Below, in pieces: positions 9,865 through 18,388 of a stretch of 64,000 nt of DNA. The position numbers and the translations under genes are program-made. Numbering within the stretch: the first letter of the stretch is position 1; every line of letters starts with the position of its first letter. The notes beneath the pieces were generated by a model. It was not told the origin of the DNA, did no database searches, and saw only the letters and a list, made by a program, of their open reading frames with translations. The stretch comes from Desulfobulbaceae bacterium DB1 (GTDB lineage Bacteria > Desulfobacterota > Desulfobulbia > Desulfobulbales > SURF-16): contig MQUF01000006.1 of NCBI GenBank assembly GCA_001914235.1, positions 329,234 through 393,233 on the forward strand, written 5' to 3'.

Positions 9865-10701
9865 TTATTTCATGACACCGGCTTCACGTCGCTTGCCTCC
9901 AAGAGACGCATGAGCCGATGCCTGTTTCGTTTTCAATCCAGCCCGCAGCTGATGGGAACGCCGGATCGCCTCACCGCACTGCCGGTTGAGGCGAAGCGCC
10001 GCCTGATAGGCGTCATATGCCTTTTCATACCAGTTGCCGTCATAATAACTCCGAGCCGCATAACAGAAGCCATTTTCAGGCGCGCCGGGGAACATATCGG
10101 AAAAAATATCCGCAAGCGACTCGCCCCACAGGTCGCGAACCGCCTCCCCATGCTCCACCAGATAGCGGAGCAGAAGAAAATTGCCGCTTTGTTCAGGCAG
10201 CATGAGGCGCAGCAGATACCTTGCCCGGCTGAACATACCCCCCAAACTTTCCATCTGACGCTCGATTTCACGGGAAATTCGCGCCATAAAACGGCGGCAC
10301 TCAAGTCCGCAAAAGGAAAAGATCTGCTGCTCCCGCCCCTCCATCTCCTGGGCCGGTGGTCCATAATACTGAAAGAGGTAGATATTTTCCTTGAGCTTCA
10401 TCGCTTCATGGAAAAGAGACCCCATCACCCATTCAAGCTGGCAGTCATTGAATTGATATGTCGGGTCCGCGTCGCGCCAAAGCTGATGACAATCGTCCTT
10501 CAGCCGCCAAAGCCGTCCCTTTTTTGTTTCTGAACCGACCAGATTTTCGATATCTCCGTAAGCTGGTTGGCCGCTTTGCAGATAGTCCCGGTATATTTTC
10601 AGAAACACTTCCGATGTCTGGTAAAAGCCCTGCAGCAATTTGGTGACATGAAAATCCCGGCGCTGGGCAAACCAGTCATTTTTCCCCTGGTCTGCACGCA
10701 T
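9865..10701 (-). CDS. Uncharacterised protein with a C-terminal TPR-like segment
   Basis: A 278-residue soluble protein that I cannot assign to a family. It is rich in aromatic and charged residues and predicted helical, with no signal peptide. Near the C terminus, CYAARSYYDGNWYEKAYDAY followed by QAALRLN looks like one tetratricopeptide repeat. The final residues are basic. The ATG at 10701 shares its A with the glgA stop (TGATG), so translation is coupled to glycogen synthase; a GTG at 10713 is the alternative. The coupling suggests a role linked to glycogen synthesis, but nothing in the sequence shows an activity. Confidence 0.7.
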   Translation of the reverse strand: MRADQGKNDWFAQRRDFHVTKLLQGFYQTSEVFLKIYRDYLQSGQPAYGDIENLVGSETKKGRLWRLKDDCHQLWRDADPTYQFNDCQLEWVMGSLFHEAMKLKENIYLFQYYGPPAQEMEGREQQIFSFCGLECRRFMARISREIERQMESLGGMFSRARYLLRLMLPEQSGNFLLLRYLVEHGEAVRDLWGESLADIFSDMFPGAPENGFCYAARSYYDGNWYEKAYDAYQAALRLNRQCGEAIRRSHQLRAGLKTKQASAHASLGGKRREAGVMK

Positions 10702-12302
10702 CAATTTCGGCACAGGGCAAGCGCATCCTGGTAAAGCTGCATATATCGTAGCACAATTTTATCCCAGGTGTAGACATTCTGAATAACTTTTACACTGTCT
10801 TGCTGCATATCCGCTATTTTCCCGGGTCTTTCCCGGAATGTCTTCATCGCCCTCTGCATGGCCGCCATCAAGGCGGCGGCGGTGTGCTCATGATAAACAA
10901 AGCCGGTTTTGTCGTCCTGCACCTTGACCAGCCCGCCCACATGGTGAGCAACCGGCAGATTGCCGAAAAGCTGGGCAATGTAATCGGTCAACCCGCAAGG
11001 CTCATAGCGGGATGGAATGAGAAAAAAATCCCCTGCCGCATACACCTTGTTGGCAAGTAGCTCATCATAGCCGAAAAGGACGCAGACCCTGCCCGCATAC
11101 TTTTTGTTTTCAGCCAGATTGCGCAGGTCATCCTCAAGCTCCTTCACGCCGGTGCCCAGCACGAGAACCTGAAACCCATCATCCAGGGGAAGCAGGGTTT
11201 CCAGTGCCCCCACCAGGTTGTCGACGCCTTTTTGCTCGGTCAGGCGACCAATGAAGGTGAAGAGCGGCTGGCCATACAGCGGCTGCAGCGATCCGCTGAC
11301 AAGGACTTTGCCGAGGTCCTTTTTCTCCAGCATGGCGACAATATCGCGCCGGCAGACCGCTTTTCCGCCAAGCTTTTTTTCGACCGGCGAAAAAGGCGCG
11401 GCAATACCGAGCCGCTCGGCATTTTGCGGGTTAAAGTCATCCGGATTGATTCCGTTTGTCACCCCCTGCAGCATTACCCCCCGGTTGGCCAGGATATGAC
11501 CGAGCCAGCCGGTCATGACGTCGTCGTCGCTTTCCCGCAATTCCCGGGCGTAATTTTCGCTCACCGTGTTCATGACCACATAGGGAGCTGAGGCGAGAAA
11601 GGGATCAAAACGTCCCCCCAGCAGATTTTTCCCGATGATGCGGGACGGCAGTCCGGTAATTGCTTTGGCATAGGGCAGATCATCCACTTCCTGGTGATAG
11701 CCGAGACCGGCATTGTGGATGGTGACGACAAAGCCGGTTTTGCGAAAAAACTGTCGAAAGCCGTCACGTTCGCGAGCCATAACGGGGAGCAAGGCGGCGT
11801 GGCCGTCATGGCAATGGACGATATCCGGCCTTTTCCCTTTGAAGAGCATGAAATTGAGGGCCGCCTTCTGCAGGAGGACATTCATGGCAAAATAGTCATA
11901 ATGTCCCGACCCCCGCTGGTGATGCGGGTCTTCCTCTTCATCCTCCGCCGTATAGGTGTAAACCGCGCGTTTTTCCCGGAAGCGGTCCGCATCCACCAGG
12001 TAAATGGTCAGGGTACGCTTGCCCTCTTTTTTTTCCTTTGCCCAGATACGGACATCTTCCCGCCTTTCGACGCCGACGTAGTGCATGTCAACCTGCAGTG
12101 ATTCGGCAGGTTTGAAGCCCCGTGCCGCCGGACTGATGAAGCCATACATGGGCAGCATGACCGCAACATTCGCCCTTTTGACCAGCGATTCAGCCAGCTG
12201 ACGGCAGACATCCTTTACCCCGCCGGCCCCGGCCAGACCGTCAAATTCCCTGGTGACGATCCAGATATCTTCAATTTTCTTTATCTTTTTCTGAGAACTC
12301 AT
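10701..12302 (-). CDS. glgA: Glycogen/starch synthase, GT5 family
   Basis: A 533-residue GT-B fold glycosyltransferase of the GT5 family, which adds glucose from a nucleotide sugar to alpha-1,4-glucan. Visible family features are VTIHNAGLGYHQ, TNGINPDDFNP, FIGRLTEQKGVDNL and PSRYEPCGLTDY followed by VGGL. The N-terminal nucleotide-sugar loop, usually KTGGLADV, here reads GAGGVKDV, so the usual lysine is a glycine. That could alter donor binding, and specificity should not be assumed. The unknown TPR-like gene follows with a one-base overlap. No glgC, glgB or glgP is in the window. Confidence 0.88.
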   Translation of the reverse strand: MSSQKKIKKIEDIWIVTREFDGLAGAGGVKDVCRQLAESLVKRANVAVMLPMYGFISPAARGFKPAESLQVDMHYVGVERREDVRIWAKEKKEGKRTLTIYLVDADRFREKRAVYTYTAEDEEEDPHHQRGSGHYDYFAMNVLLQKAALNFMLFKGKRPDIVHCHDGHAALLPVMARERDGFRQFFRKTGFVVTIHNAGLGYHQEVDDLPYAKAITGLPSRIIGKNLLGGRFDPFLASAPYVVMNTVSENYARELRESDDDVMTGWLGHILANRGVMLQGVTNGINPDDFNPQNAERLGIAAPFSPVEKKLGGKAVCRRDIVAMLEKKDLGKVLVSGSLQPLYGQPLFTFIGRLTEQKGVDNLVGALETLLPLDDGFQVLVLGTGVKELEDDLRNLAENKKYAGRVCVLFGYDELLANKVYAAGDFFLIPSRYEPCGLTDYIAQLFGNLPVAHHVGGLVKVQDDKTGFVYHEHTAAALMAAMQRAMKTFRERPGKIADMQQDSVKVIQNVYTWDKIVLRYMQLYQDALALCRN

Positions 12303-12387
12303 TTCTGTTTACCCGAAAAATTCAAGAACGGGATGCATTCCCGATAAATAGAGACAAAACGGACGCACTCAAAAAAGGCGCACGCCG

Positions 12388-13473
12388 TCACTCTTCGTCC
12401 AGTTCAAAATGCTCCGGTGTCCATTCGAGGGTTTGCAGACGCAGCAAATGGTCGGCCAGGGTCAGGCAAACCATGGCCTCACAAACCGGAATAATACGCG
12501 GGATAGCGGAAATATCATGCCGTCCGCCGATATTTATCTCAACCGGTTCGTTTTCCAAATTCACCGTCCACTGGGACCTGGCAATGGAGGGAATCGGTTT
12601 TACCGCCACCCGGGCGACAATGGGGTCGCCATTGGAAATGCCGGCAAGGATGCCGCCGGCATTGTTGGAGGTGAAGCCGTCCGGAGTCAGCTGGTCGTTA
12701 TTCTGCGAACCGGTCATCCGGGCTGCCTCGAATCCCGCACCGATTTCCACTCCCTTTACCGCGCCGATGGACATGAGCGCCCCGGCAAGATCGGCATCAA
12801 GCTTGTTGAATACCGGCTCTCCAAGCCCCGGCGGGCAGCCGGTGGCGACAATTTCGACAATGCCGCCCAAAGAATCCCCTTCCTGTTTGACCTGTATTAT
12901 TCTTTCCTCCATCCTGGCGGCCGCTTCCATATCCGGACAGAACAGGCTGTTCTGCGCGATCGCGGAGAAATCGATATTTTCCGCATCTATTCCCCCCAAG
13001 GACATGGTGTAGGCAACCACCTGAATATCATGGAAGGCCAACAGTTTTCTCGCCACCGCACCGGCCGCGACCCGCGCCGCCGTCTCCCGGGCCGAAGCAC
13101 GGCCGCCGCCGCGATGGTCGCGGATGCCGTATTTCATCAAGTAGGAATAATCTCCATGTCCCGGCCGGAAAATATCCTTGAGATAATCATATGACCGGCT
13201 GTGGGCATCCTTGTTGTAAATAACCAGGGTCAAGGGTGTCCCGGTGGTGCAGCCGTCAAAAATGCCGGAAAGGATCTCGACCTTATCCGGTTCCTTTCTG
13301 GGGCTCGCCGCTCCGCCGGTGCCGGGCCGGCGCCTGTCCAGATCCGACTGGATATCTTCACTGCTGATCGGAATACCGGGTGGACACCCGTCTATCGTCG
13401 CTCCAATTGCCGTGCCATGGGATTCCCCCCAGGTGGTTACCCTGAAAACCTGCCCAAACGTGTTGCCGGCCAT
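12388..13473 (-). CDS. aroC: Chorismate synthase
   Basis: Catalyses the last shikimate-pathway step, from 5-enolpyruvylshikimate 3-phosphate to chorismate, using reduced FMN. The start [20 protein letters not shown], the middle motif [20 protein letters not shown] and [10 protein letters not shown] are typical. Length is 361 residues. A clear AAGGAGA ribosome-binding site precedes the ATG. The shikimate kinase gene lies just upstream on the same strand, so the two probably form an aromatic amino acid operon. Confidence 0.96.
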   Translation of the reverse strand: MAGNTFGQVFRVTTWGESHGTAIGATIDGCPPGIPISSEDIQSDLDRRRPGTGGAASPRKEPDKVEILSGIFDGCTTGTPLTLVIYNKDAHSRSYDYLKDIFRPGHGDYSYLMKYGIRDHRGGGRASARETAARVAAGAVARKLLAFHDIQVVAYTMSLGGIDAENIDFSAIAQNSLFCPDMEAAARMEERIIQVKQEGDSLGGIVEIVATGCPPGLGEPVFNKLDADLAGALMSIGAVKGVEIGAGFEAARMTGSQNNDQLTPDGFTSNNAGGILAGISNGDPIVARVAVKPIPSIARSQWTVNLENEPVEINIGGRHDISAIPRIIPVCEAMVCLTLADHLLRLQTLEWTPEHFELDEE

Positions 13474-13544
13474 GACGTCTCCTTTTTCCGCTTTCCAGTT
13501 TAAACTGCTCTTTTCTCATCATTGGGCCGCTTCAGGGAATTCTT

Positions 13545-14096
13545 TTATTCCCGCGGCTCTTCACTCCTCTGCCAGAATGCAACAATTTCCTCAACAACCA
13601 GTGCCGGCTCCTTTTCAGCGTGTATCGCCAGATGCGAACCGGCTCGATAAAGAGGCTCCCGTTCCGCCAAAACCTTCTCGACTTCTCCTATCATGTCATT
13701 TCCGGTGAGAGACGGTCTTTGTCCGGCCGACGCCGCATCACGGGCCAGCCTTTTTGTTATGGTATCCACATTCGCCTGCAGCCAGACAACAAGGCTTGCA
13801 TCCATCAGCCGGCGCCATTGCTCCCGATGGAGAACAGCACCGCCGCCGGGCGCGACAACCAGATTTTGGCGATCAAGCAGAGTGGTCAGATAGTCACGCT
13901 CCAATCCCCGGAAAAAATCCCAGCCCCGCTCAGCCACCATCCGATTGATTGTCTGTCCCTGTTGTTTCTCAATTTCCTTGTCGACATCCAGGAAGGAAAA
14001 AGATACCCGTTCAGCAAGCAGTTTGCCGATCGTCGTTTTACCGGTCGCCCTGTAACCAGTCAGAATGATTTTTGTTTTTCTTATCATGAAAACCAT
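13545..14096 (-). CDS. aroK: Shikimate kinase
   Basis: Phosphorylates shikimate with ATP. The P-loop GYRATGKTTIGKLLAE is near residue 14, followed by FLDVDKEIE, a WDFFRGLE shikimate-binding segment and APGGGAVL. Length is 183 residues from ATG 14096; a second in-frame ATG three codons later (14087) is possible. It is transcribed toward aroC and is divergent from the peroxiredoxin gene across about 190 bases of AT-rich DNA that probably holds both promoters. Confidence 0.93.
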   Translation of the reverse strand: MVFMIRKTKIILTGYRATGKTTIGKLLAERVSFSFLDVDKEIEKQQGQTINRMVAERGWDFFRGLERDYLTTLLDRQNLVVAPGGGAVLHREQWRRLMDASLVVWLQANVDTITKRLARDAASAGQRPSLTGNDMIGEVEKVLAEREPLYRAGSHLAIHAEKEPALVVEEIVAFWQRSEEPRE

Positions 14097-14288
14097 TTAA
14101 GTCACCAAACGGGCAACTGTCAAGAAACAGTAAAAAAAACGAACTTTTTCTTTACGTTTATGTCAATAAAGATTATCATTTTTAACAAAAGACGAGCTCT
14201 TGTGCAACAATGTGGAGTATTTCAAATTCGATTCGCGAAAAAATTGAATTTTCACTTTCTTATCAAAGAATCATCAGGAGGATCAACA

Positions 14289-14900
14289 ATGGGCCATGAG
14301 TGCATTAAACCCGTCAAAGTCGGACAACAAGTTGAAAATTTTTCCATGGACACATATCTGCCGACGGAATTCGGTTTTGGTAAAATTTCTCTGGCGGAGT
14401 TGAAAAATTCCGACAAATGGTGCGTGCTTGTTTTTTATCCCGCGGATTTTACCTTTGTCTGCTCCACAGAACTTGCTGATTTTGCAGACAAATATGACGA
14501 TTTCAAAAAGGCGGGGGCGGAAGTTGTCACCATCAGCACGGACACGCAATTTACCCATCTTGCCTGGAAACGTGAAGAAAAGTCACTGGCCAACGCCAAA
14601 TATCCCATGGCGGCCGACCCAACCGGCAAGGTTTCCAAAATGTTCGGTGTTTACGATCAGGAGACGGGGCTTGCCCTCAGGGGTACATTTATCATCAACC
14701 CTCAAGGCGTTGTGGTGGCGTCAGAGGTCAATTTTTACAATGTCGGCCGCAGTGCCGCCGAGACGCTCCGCAAATTGAAAGCAAGCATCCACGTGGCCGC
14801 ACATCCGGATCAGGCCTGTCCGGCCAATTGGCAAGAAGGGGAAAAGACCTTGACTCCGTCCGCCAAACTCGTCGGCAAAGTATATGAAGAGCTTTGTTGA
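14289..14900 (+). CDS. Peroxiredoxin, AhpC/Prx1 type (typical 2-Cys)
   Basis: A 203-residue thiol peroxidase reducing hydrogen peroxide and organic peroxides. The peroxidatic cysteine lies in PADFTFVCSTELADFA near residue 59, and the resolving cysteine in the C-terminal DQACPANWQ. The open frame extends far upstream, but the start is fixed by a strong AGGAGG at 14276-14281, eight bases before ATG 14289. It stands alone, with its own terminator at 14948-14984. The 190-base AT-rich upstream region could be peroxide- or iron-regulated, but I see no clear operator. Confidence 0.93.
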   Translation: MGHECIKPVKVGQQVENFSMDTYLPTEFGFGKISLAELKNSDKWCVLVFYPADFTFVCSTELADFADKYDDFKKAGAEVVTISTDTQFTHLAWKREEKSLANAKYPMAADPTGKVSKMFGVYDQETGLALRGTFIINPQGVVVASEVNFYNVGRSAAETLRKLKASIHVAAHPDQACPANWQEGEKTLTPSAKLVGKVYEELC

Positions 14901-14947
14901 CGCCTGAAAAAACAAATTCCCGCAAACTTTCGTTTCGCCCTTGTTAC

Positions 14948-14984
14948 GGCCTTCTGCTCTTTCCCGGCAGAGGGCCTTTTTTTT
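14948..14984 (+). terminator. Rho-independent terminator after peroxiredoxin
   Basis: A ten-base-pair stem (GGCCTTCTGC with GCAGAGGGCC, one G-U pair) around a nine-base loop, followed directly by eight Ts. It lies about 50 bases after the peroxiredoxin stop. Confidence 0.9.
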
Positions 14985-15110
14985 GGGATATTCCTATTTG
15001 CCGGTTAATCCAAAAAAACGCGTGACATATTCGGCCAACAATTGTCATATTGCTGTTTCTCTATCAAATTACCCGGTCCTTTTTCTAATACTTTCTGTCA
15101 GGAGTGAATT

Positions 15111-15806
15111 ATGAGCGATACCCATAAATTAACCATCGTCCTTGCGACGCGGAACAAGGGGAAATTGAAGGAATTTCAGGAACTGCTGAAGGATTTCGCG
15201 GTGGACTTGAAATGTCTTGATGATTTCGGCCCCATTCCGGAAGTGATTGAGGATGGCGAAACATTTGACGACAATGCCTACAAAAAGGCCTCATTTACCG
15301 CCAAGGCACTCGGCATACCGGCAATAGCCGACGACTCCGGTCTGGCTGTTGAAGCCCTTGACGGCGCTCCGGGGGTGCACTCCGCCCGCTATGCCGGAAA
15401 GAACGCCACGGATGAGGACAATATCAAAAAGCTGCTCAGTGAGCTCGAAGGACAAGCAAACCGCAAGGCCGCCTTTCACTGCGTCATTTCAATCGCGGTC
15501 CCCACCGGCCCGGCCCTCACCTACGAGGGGAGCTGCGAAGGAGAAATTCTTTCCACGGCCCGCGGCCAAGGCGGGTTCGGCTATGACCCTGTTTTTTACT
15601 TTCCGGGATTTGCCAAAACCTTTGCCGAAGCCTCCATGGAGGAAAAAAACAAAATCAGTCACCGGGGCAAGGCCCTGGCTGAAATGGCAACGGAATTCGA
15701 CAAGGTGCTGAAATGGCTCAAACAAAGGCTGGCTGAGGCAAAACCGCCCAAGCCGGACCATAGCCAATTTGAGCACAATGACTGGTCCTTACCCAAGATG
15801 GTCTGA
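15111..15806 (+). CDS. rdgB: XTP/dITP diphosphatase (RdgB/HAM1 family)
   Basis: House-cleaning pyrophosphatase that removes non-canonical purine triphosphates such as dITP and XTP. Typical motifs are LATRNKGKLKEFQELL at the N terminus, DDSGLAVEALDGAPGVHSARYAG, and GFGYDPVFYFP followed by KNKISHRGKAL. At 231 residues it is longer than the usual 195-205, the extra length being a charged C-terminal tail ending in a DWSLPKMV sequence. CAGGAG precedes the ATG. It is followed by a strong terminator at 15860. Confidence 0.95.
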   Translation: MSDTHKLTIVLATRNKGKLKEFQELLKDFAVDLKCLDDFGPIPEVIEDGETFDDNAYKKASFTAKALGIPAIADDSGLAVEALDGAPGVHSARYAGKNATDEDNIKKLLSELEGQANRKAAFHCVISIAVPTGPALTYEGSCEGEILSTARGQGGFGYDPVFYFPGFAKTFAEASMEEKNKISHRGKALAEMATEFDKVLKWLKQRLAEAKPPKPDHSQFEHNDWSLPKMV

Positions 15807-15859
15807 GGATTTTTTGGCGGGTGCGGAACCGTTTTTGATTGTGCCGCGTCCCCGGTTTG

Positions 15860-15901
15860 TATCGCATGGGAATTCCAGCGGAATTTCCATGCGATATTTT
15901 T
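15860..15901 (+). terminator. Rho-independent terminator after rdgB
   Basis: An almost perfect 17-base-pair stem (TATCGCATGG.AATTCC with GGAATT.CCATGCGATA, one mismatch) with a three-base loop, followed by TTTTT. It lies between the convergent rdgB and LysR genes. Confidence 0.88.
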
Positions 15902-15947
15902 CTGCGCCCCCTGTCGCTTTGGCGCGGGCTTCACTGCGTCCTGCTCC

Positions 15948-16844
15948 TCACCCAGCCGTCTGTTGCATCTGCCGGATAAGAAAATCGTGAAAGGCCTTAT
16001 ATTGGCCGGGCAGCGTTCTTTTTTTGTGAGTGGCGATATAAAATTCCCGCCTCATCTTTTCCCCAAGAGTCATCTCGATCAAGGAGCCAGTGGCCAGCTC
16101 GTCGGCGATGGCCCGTCGTGACAGAATGGAGGTTCCCAAGCCGGCCTTTATTGCCTGTTTGATCGAGTCGCTGGAACCAAGCACCGCCACCACATTCATT
16201 TTCTTGAGATTGATCTCCATGCTCTGCAGAAAATCTTCCATATTCTTCCGGGTTCCTGATCCCTCTTCACGCAAAAGAAACGGCAGCTCATAGATTTTCA
16301 GACTCTTCAATGTTTTGTTTTGAAAGAATTTCGGCGCACCGGCAAAAACAAGTTCATCTTCCAGGAATGGTTCATAGTGAAGAACCTTCGGTTCCATGTC
16401 GGCGCCGACAATCCCCATGAAGAAATCATGATTGACCAGCATGTCGGTTATTTTCTTGGTATCGGCGATAACGATTTCAAAAGAAACATCCGGGTAATTT
16501 TCCCGAAATTTGGCGGCCAGCGCCGGGAGCATGTAATTGCCGGGAATGGTGCTCGCGCCGAGCACCAGTTTCCCTTTGACCCGATCAACGCTTTTCAATA
16601 CAAGTTCATTGATTTTTTCCAGATCCCCAATGAGCTGCAGGGCCTTGGGAAAGATCAGATCCGCCTCGCTTGTCGGTTCGATTTTTCTGCCGAGACGGTC
16701 AAAAAGCAGACAGCCAAGCGATCTTTCCAGATTTTTGATATGCTCACTGATTGTCGGCTGACTGATAAAAAGCTGCTCTGAAGCCTTTGAGAAGCTCCTG
16801 TTGCGATAAACAGAAACAAATATACGCAGTTGGTGGATATCCAT
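15948..16844 (-). CDS. LysR-family transcriptional regulator
   Basis: A 298-residue LysR-type regulator. The N-terminal winged helix-turn-helix is clear (LRIFVSVYRNRSFSKASEQL then FISQPTISEHIKNLE), followed by a periplasmic-binding-protein-like effector domain from about residue 90. This domain has the CysB/CbbR-like look of KLVLGASTIPGNYMLP. No divergent target gene is adjacent: the neighbour upstream is co-oriented. The effector is unknown. Copy C of the palindromic repeat lies 69 bases upstream of its start. Confidence 0.92.
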   Translation of the reverse strand: MDIHQLRIFVSVYRNRSFSKASEQLFISQPTISEHIKNLERSLGCLLFDRLGRKIEPTSEADLIFPKALQLIGDLEKINELVLKSVDRVKGKLVLGASTIPGNYMLPALAAKFRENYPDVSFEIVIADTKKITDMLVNHDFFMGIVGADMEPKVLHYEPFLEDELVFAGAPKFFQNKTLKSLKIYELPFLLREEGSGTRKNMEDFLQSMEINLKKMNVVAVLGSSDSIKQAIKAGLGTSILSRRAIADELATGSLIEMTLGEKMRREFYIATHKKRTLPGQYKAFHDFLIRQMQQTAG

Positions 16845-17187
16845 GCATGAAACTCCCGGGGTAAAGCCGTGGCGGTCACCAACACGGCCGGCTGAATGCC
16901 CAGAGCGGCAGAAGGAACCATCACCAAATAACCGTCACCCGATCCGGTATTTCGTAACGACTCCCCATTTCCAATGACTCAAAAACTACTATAGCTATTC
17001 CCGATTACAGACGACAGCTGTTTTTTTGTCAATAAGTATCCTCTGAGGAAACCTTTTTTCAAAAAGGGAGGGGAGCGGCAATGGGCGATTTGGGAAGCGG
17101 GGAGAGGATCCTCCCCTCAGGTGGTTATCAAGGGTAACGAAAAAACACGCGAACCTGAAAAAAACGGCCGCGGATCACCCGGCTGCA
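16845..17187. other. Intergenic region upstream of the LysR gene
   Basis: A 343-base gap without a convincing gene. It contains palindromic repeat copy C (16913-16965), a near-palindrome GGGGAGAGGATCCTCCCC around 17099-17116, and otherwise mixed sequence that should hold the LysR promoter. I see no tRNA or small RNA. Confidence 0.6.
16913..16965. repeat. 53-bp palindromic repeat, copy C
   Basis: Read on the minus strand it begins GGGAGTCGTTACGAAATACC and ends GGTTATTTGGTGATGGTTCC plus T. It is exactly as long as copy A and matches it closely in both arms, but its own arms have diverged so the hairpin is weaker. It looks like a decayed copy of the same element. Confidence 0.65.
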
Positions 17188-17532
17188 TCAATCATTAAAC
17201 CCGATCTGTTCGATCAACTTACGCAGAATTTTTCGTTCTTCCAGCGAAAGACTGGTAACCTCGAAACCGGTATCGAAAAAATCCGGATTAATGTCATTGG
17301 AGGACCACAGGCTTTTCCCTTCAAAATGGATTTCCTTTTCCTGAAAATAGCCTTCCGGCAACATCAATTTGAGAATAAAGGTCTTGTTGAGCGGCAGACG
17401 CTCTTTACTGACGAGTTTAATCCCCCGGGTGGTGATATCGACAAGATGCCCGAGAAGTCCATTGGTTTCAAGGTCAAAGACTTCCAGATAATAAATCAGA
17501 TGATGGCGTTTCAGAACTCGAGATTTCGTCAT
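17188..17532 (-). CDS. PilZ domain protein
   Basis: A 114-residue single-domain PilZ protein. PilZ domains commonly bind cyclic di-GMP through an RxxxR and a D/NxSxxG motif. Here an R-L-K-R-H stretch is followed by DITTRGIKL, so the second motif is slightly altered (T for S) and binding is uncertain. The start is ATG 17532, which has a GAGGTG about eight bases upstream; the frame extends to 17580 without a better site. It is last in the run hisC-cmk-pilZ. The neighbouring HD-GYP regulator (21.4 kb) could degrade the same second messenger. Confidence 0.8.
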   Translation of the reverse strand: MTKSRVLKRHHLIYYLEVFDLETNGLLGHLVDITTRGIKLVSKERLPLNKTFILKLMLPEGYFQEKEIHFEGKSLWSSNDINPDFFDTGFEVTSLSLEERKILRKLIEQIGFND

Positions 17533-17583
17533 GTGGCCACACCTCGGTGGAATTGAAGGAGAACCAGGCAATCGATGCAACAG

Positions 17584-18270
17584 CTAAAATTTATTCTGGA
17601 TCTTTTCCTGCTGTTTTTCAACCTTTTCCAGCATACGCGAAACCACTTCCTCGATGCTGAGGGCAGATGTGTCGATGATAACCGCATCATCGGCGGCTTT
17701 TAAGGGGGCGAGACTGCGGCTGCTGTCGTCCGCATCCCTTTTCAGGATCTGGGCAAGGATCTGCTCCTCATCCGCCGCCATGCCTTTTTCCCGCAACTGC
17801 AGGCTCCGGCGCCGGGCCCTTTCCTGCGGGGCCGCATCAAGGAAAAATTTATGCCCGGCCGCGGGAAAAACCACGGTGCCGGTGTCCCGTCCTTCAGCAA
17901 CGACCCGGCCCTGTTCCGCCAGCCGCCGCTGCATTTCAGTCAACCGTTGCCGCACCACCGGCAAGGCGGACACCTTTGAGGCCACCAATCCCATTTCCGC
18001 GGTACGAATTGCCAGACTGACATCATCCCCGTCAAGAATGACCCTGGTATCCCCGTCACCGGGGGCGAGCCGCAGGTCCATGCCGTCAAGCAATGCACCG
18101 AGCGCCGGCCCGTCTTCCAAACTGATTCCCGTTTGCATCGCCTTGTAGCCCACGGCGCGATACATTGCCCCGGTGTCAAGATAGGTATAACCCAGTCGGG
18201 CAGCGATCAGCCTGCTGATGGTGCTCTTGCCGCAGCCCGAAGGGCCGTCAATGGTGATAATGTCCTGCAT
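17584..18270 (-). CDS. cmk: Cytidylate kinase
   Basis: Phosphorylates CMP and dCMP with ATP. The P-loop is IDGPSGCGKSTISRLIA at the N terminus, followed by LDTGAMYRAVG and AEGRDTGTVVFPAA, both typical. From ATG 18270 it is 228 residues. That start has AGAGG upstream and places the P-loop at the normal position; the frame extends nine codons further upstream. In many bacteria cmk lies next to rpsA, but here rpsA is 26 kb away. It follows hisC, separated by a palindromic repeat. Confidence 0.95.
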   Translation of the reverse strand: MQDIITIDGPSGCGKSTISRLIAARLGYTYLDTGAMYRAVGYKAMQTGISLEDGPALGALLDGMDLRLAPGDGDTRVILDGDDVSLAIRTAEMGLVASKVSALPVVRQRLTEMQRRLAEQGRVVAEGRDTGTVVFPAAGHKFFLDAAPQERARRRSLQLREKGMAADEEQILAQILKRDADDSSRSLAPLKAADDAVIIDTSALSIEEVVSRMLEKVEKQQEKIQNKF

Positions 18271-18336
18271 GGGCAACCTCTTGCTTCTAAGAAGCATTAT
18301 TGTAAAAAATACGCCGAGCCGCCATCAATGACGGCA

Positions 18337-18388
18337 GACGCGCCGTAACGAAATCTTCACTTCGACAGGTTATTTCGTCGCGGCGCCT
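18337..18388. repeat. 51-bp palindromic repeat, copy B, overlapping the hisC stop
   Basis: Read on the minus strand it contains ACGAAATAACCT and ATTTCGTTACGGC, the same core as copies A and C, with 15-base arms (GCGCCGTAACGAAAT and its near-complement). The left half includes the last codons and stop of hisC (GCG ACG AAA TAA). The hairpin would lie at the 3' end of hisC mRNA, between hisC and cmk. Confidence 0.72.

Noticed and set aside
13620-14288. Extended N terminus of the peroxiredoxin reading frame
   Set aside because: The extension is antisense to aroK, and the strong AGGAGG before ATG 14289 with normal family length fixes the start.
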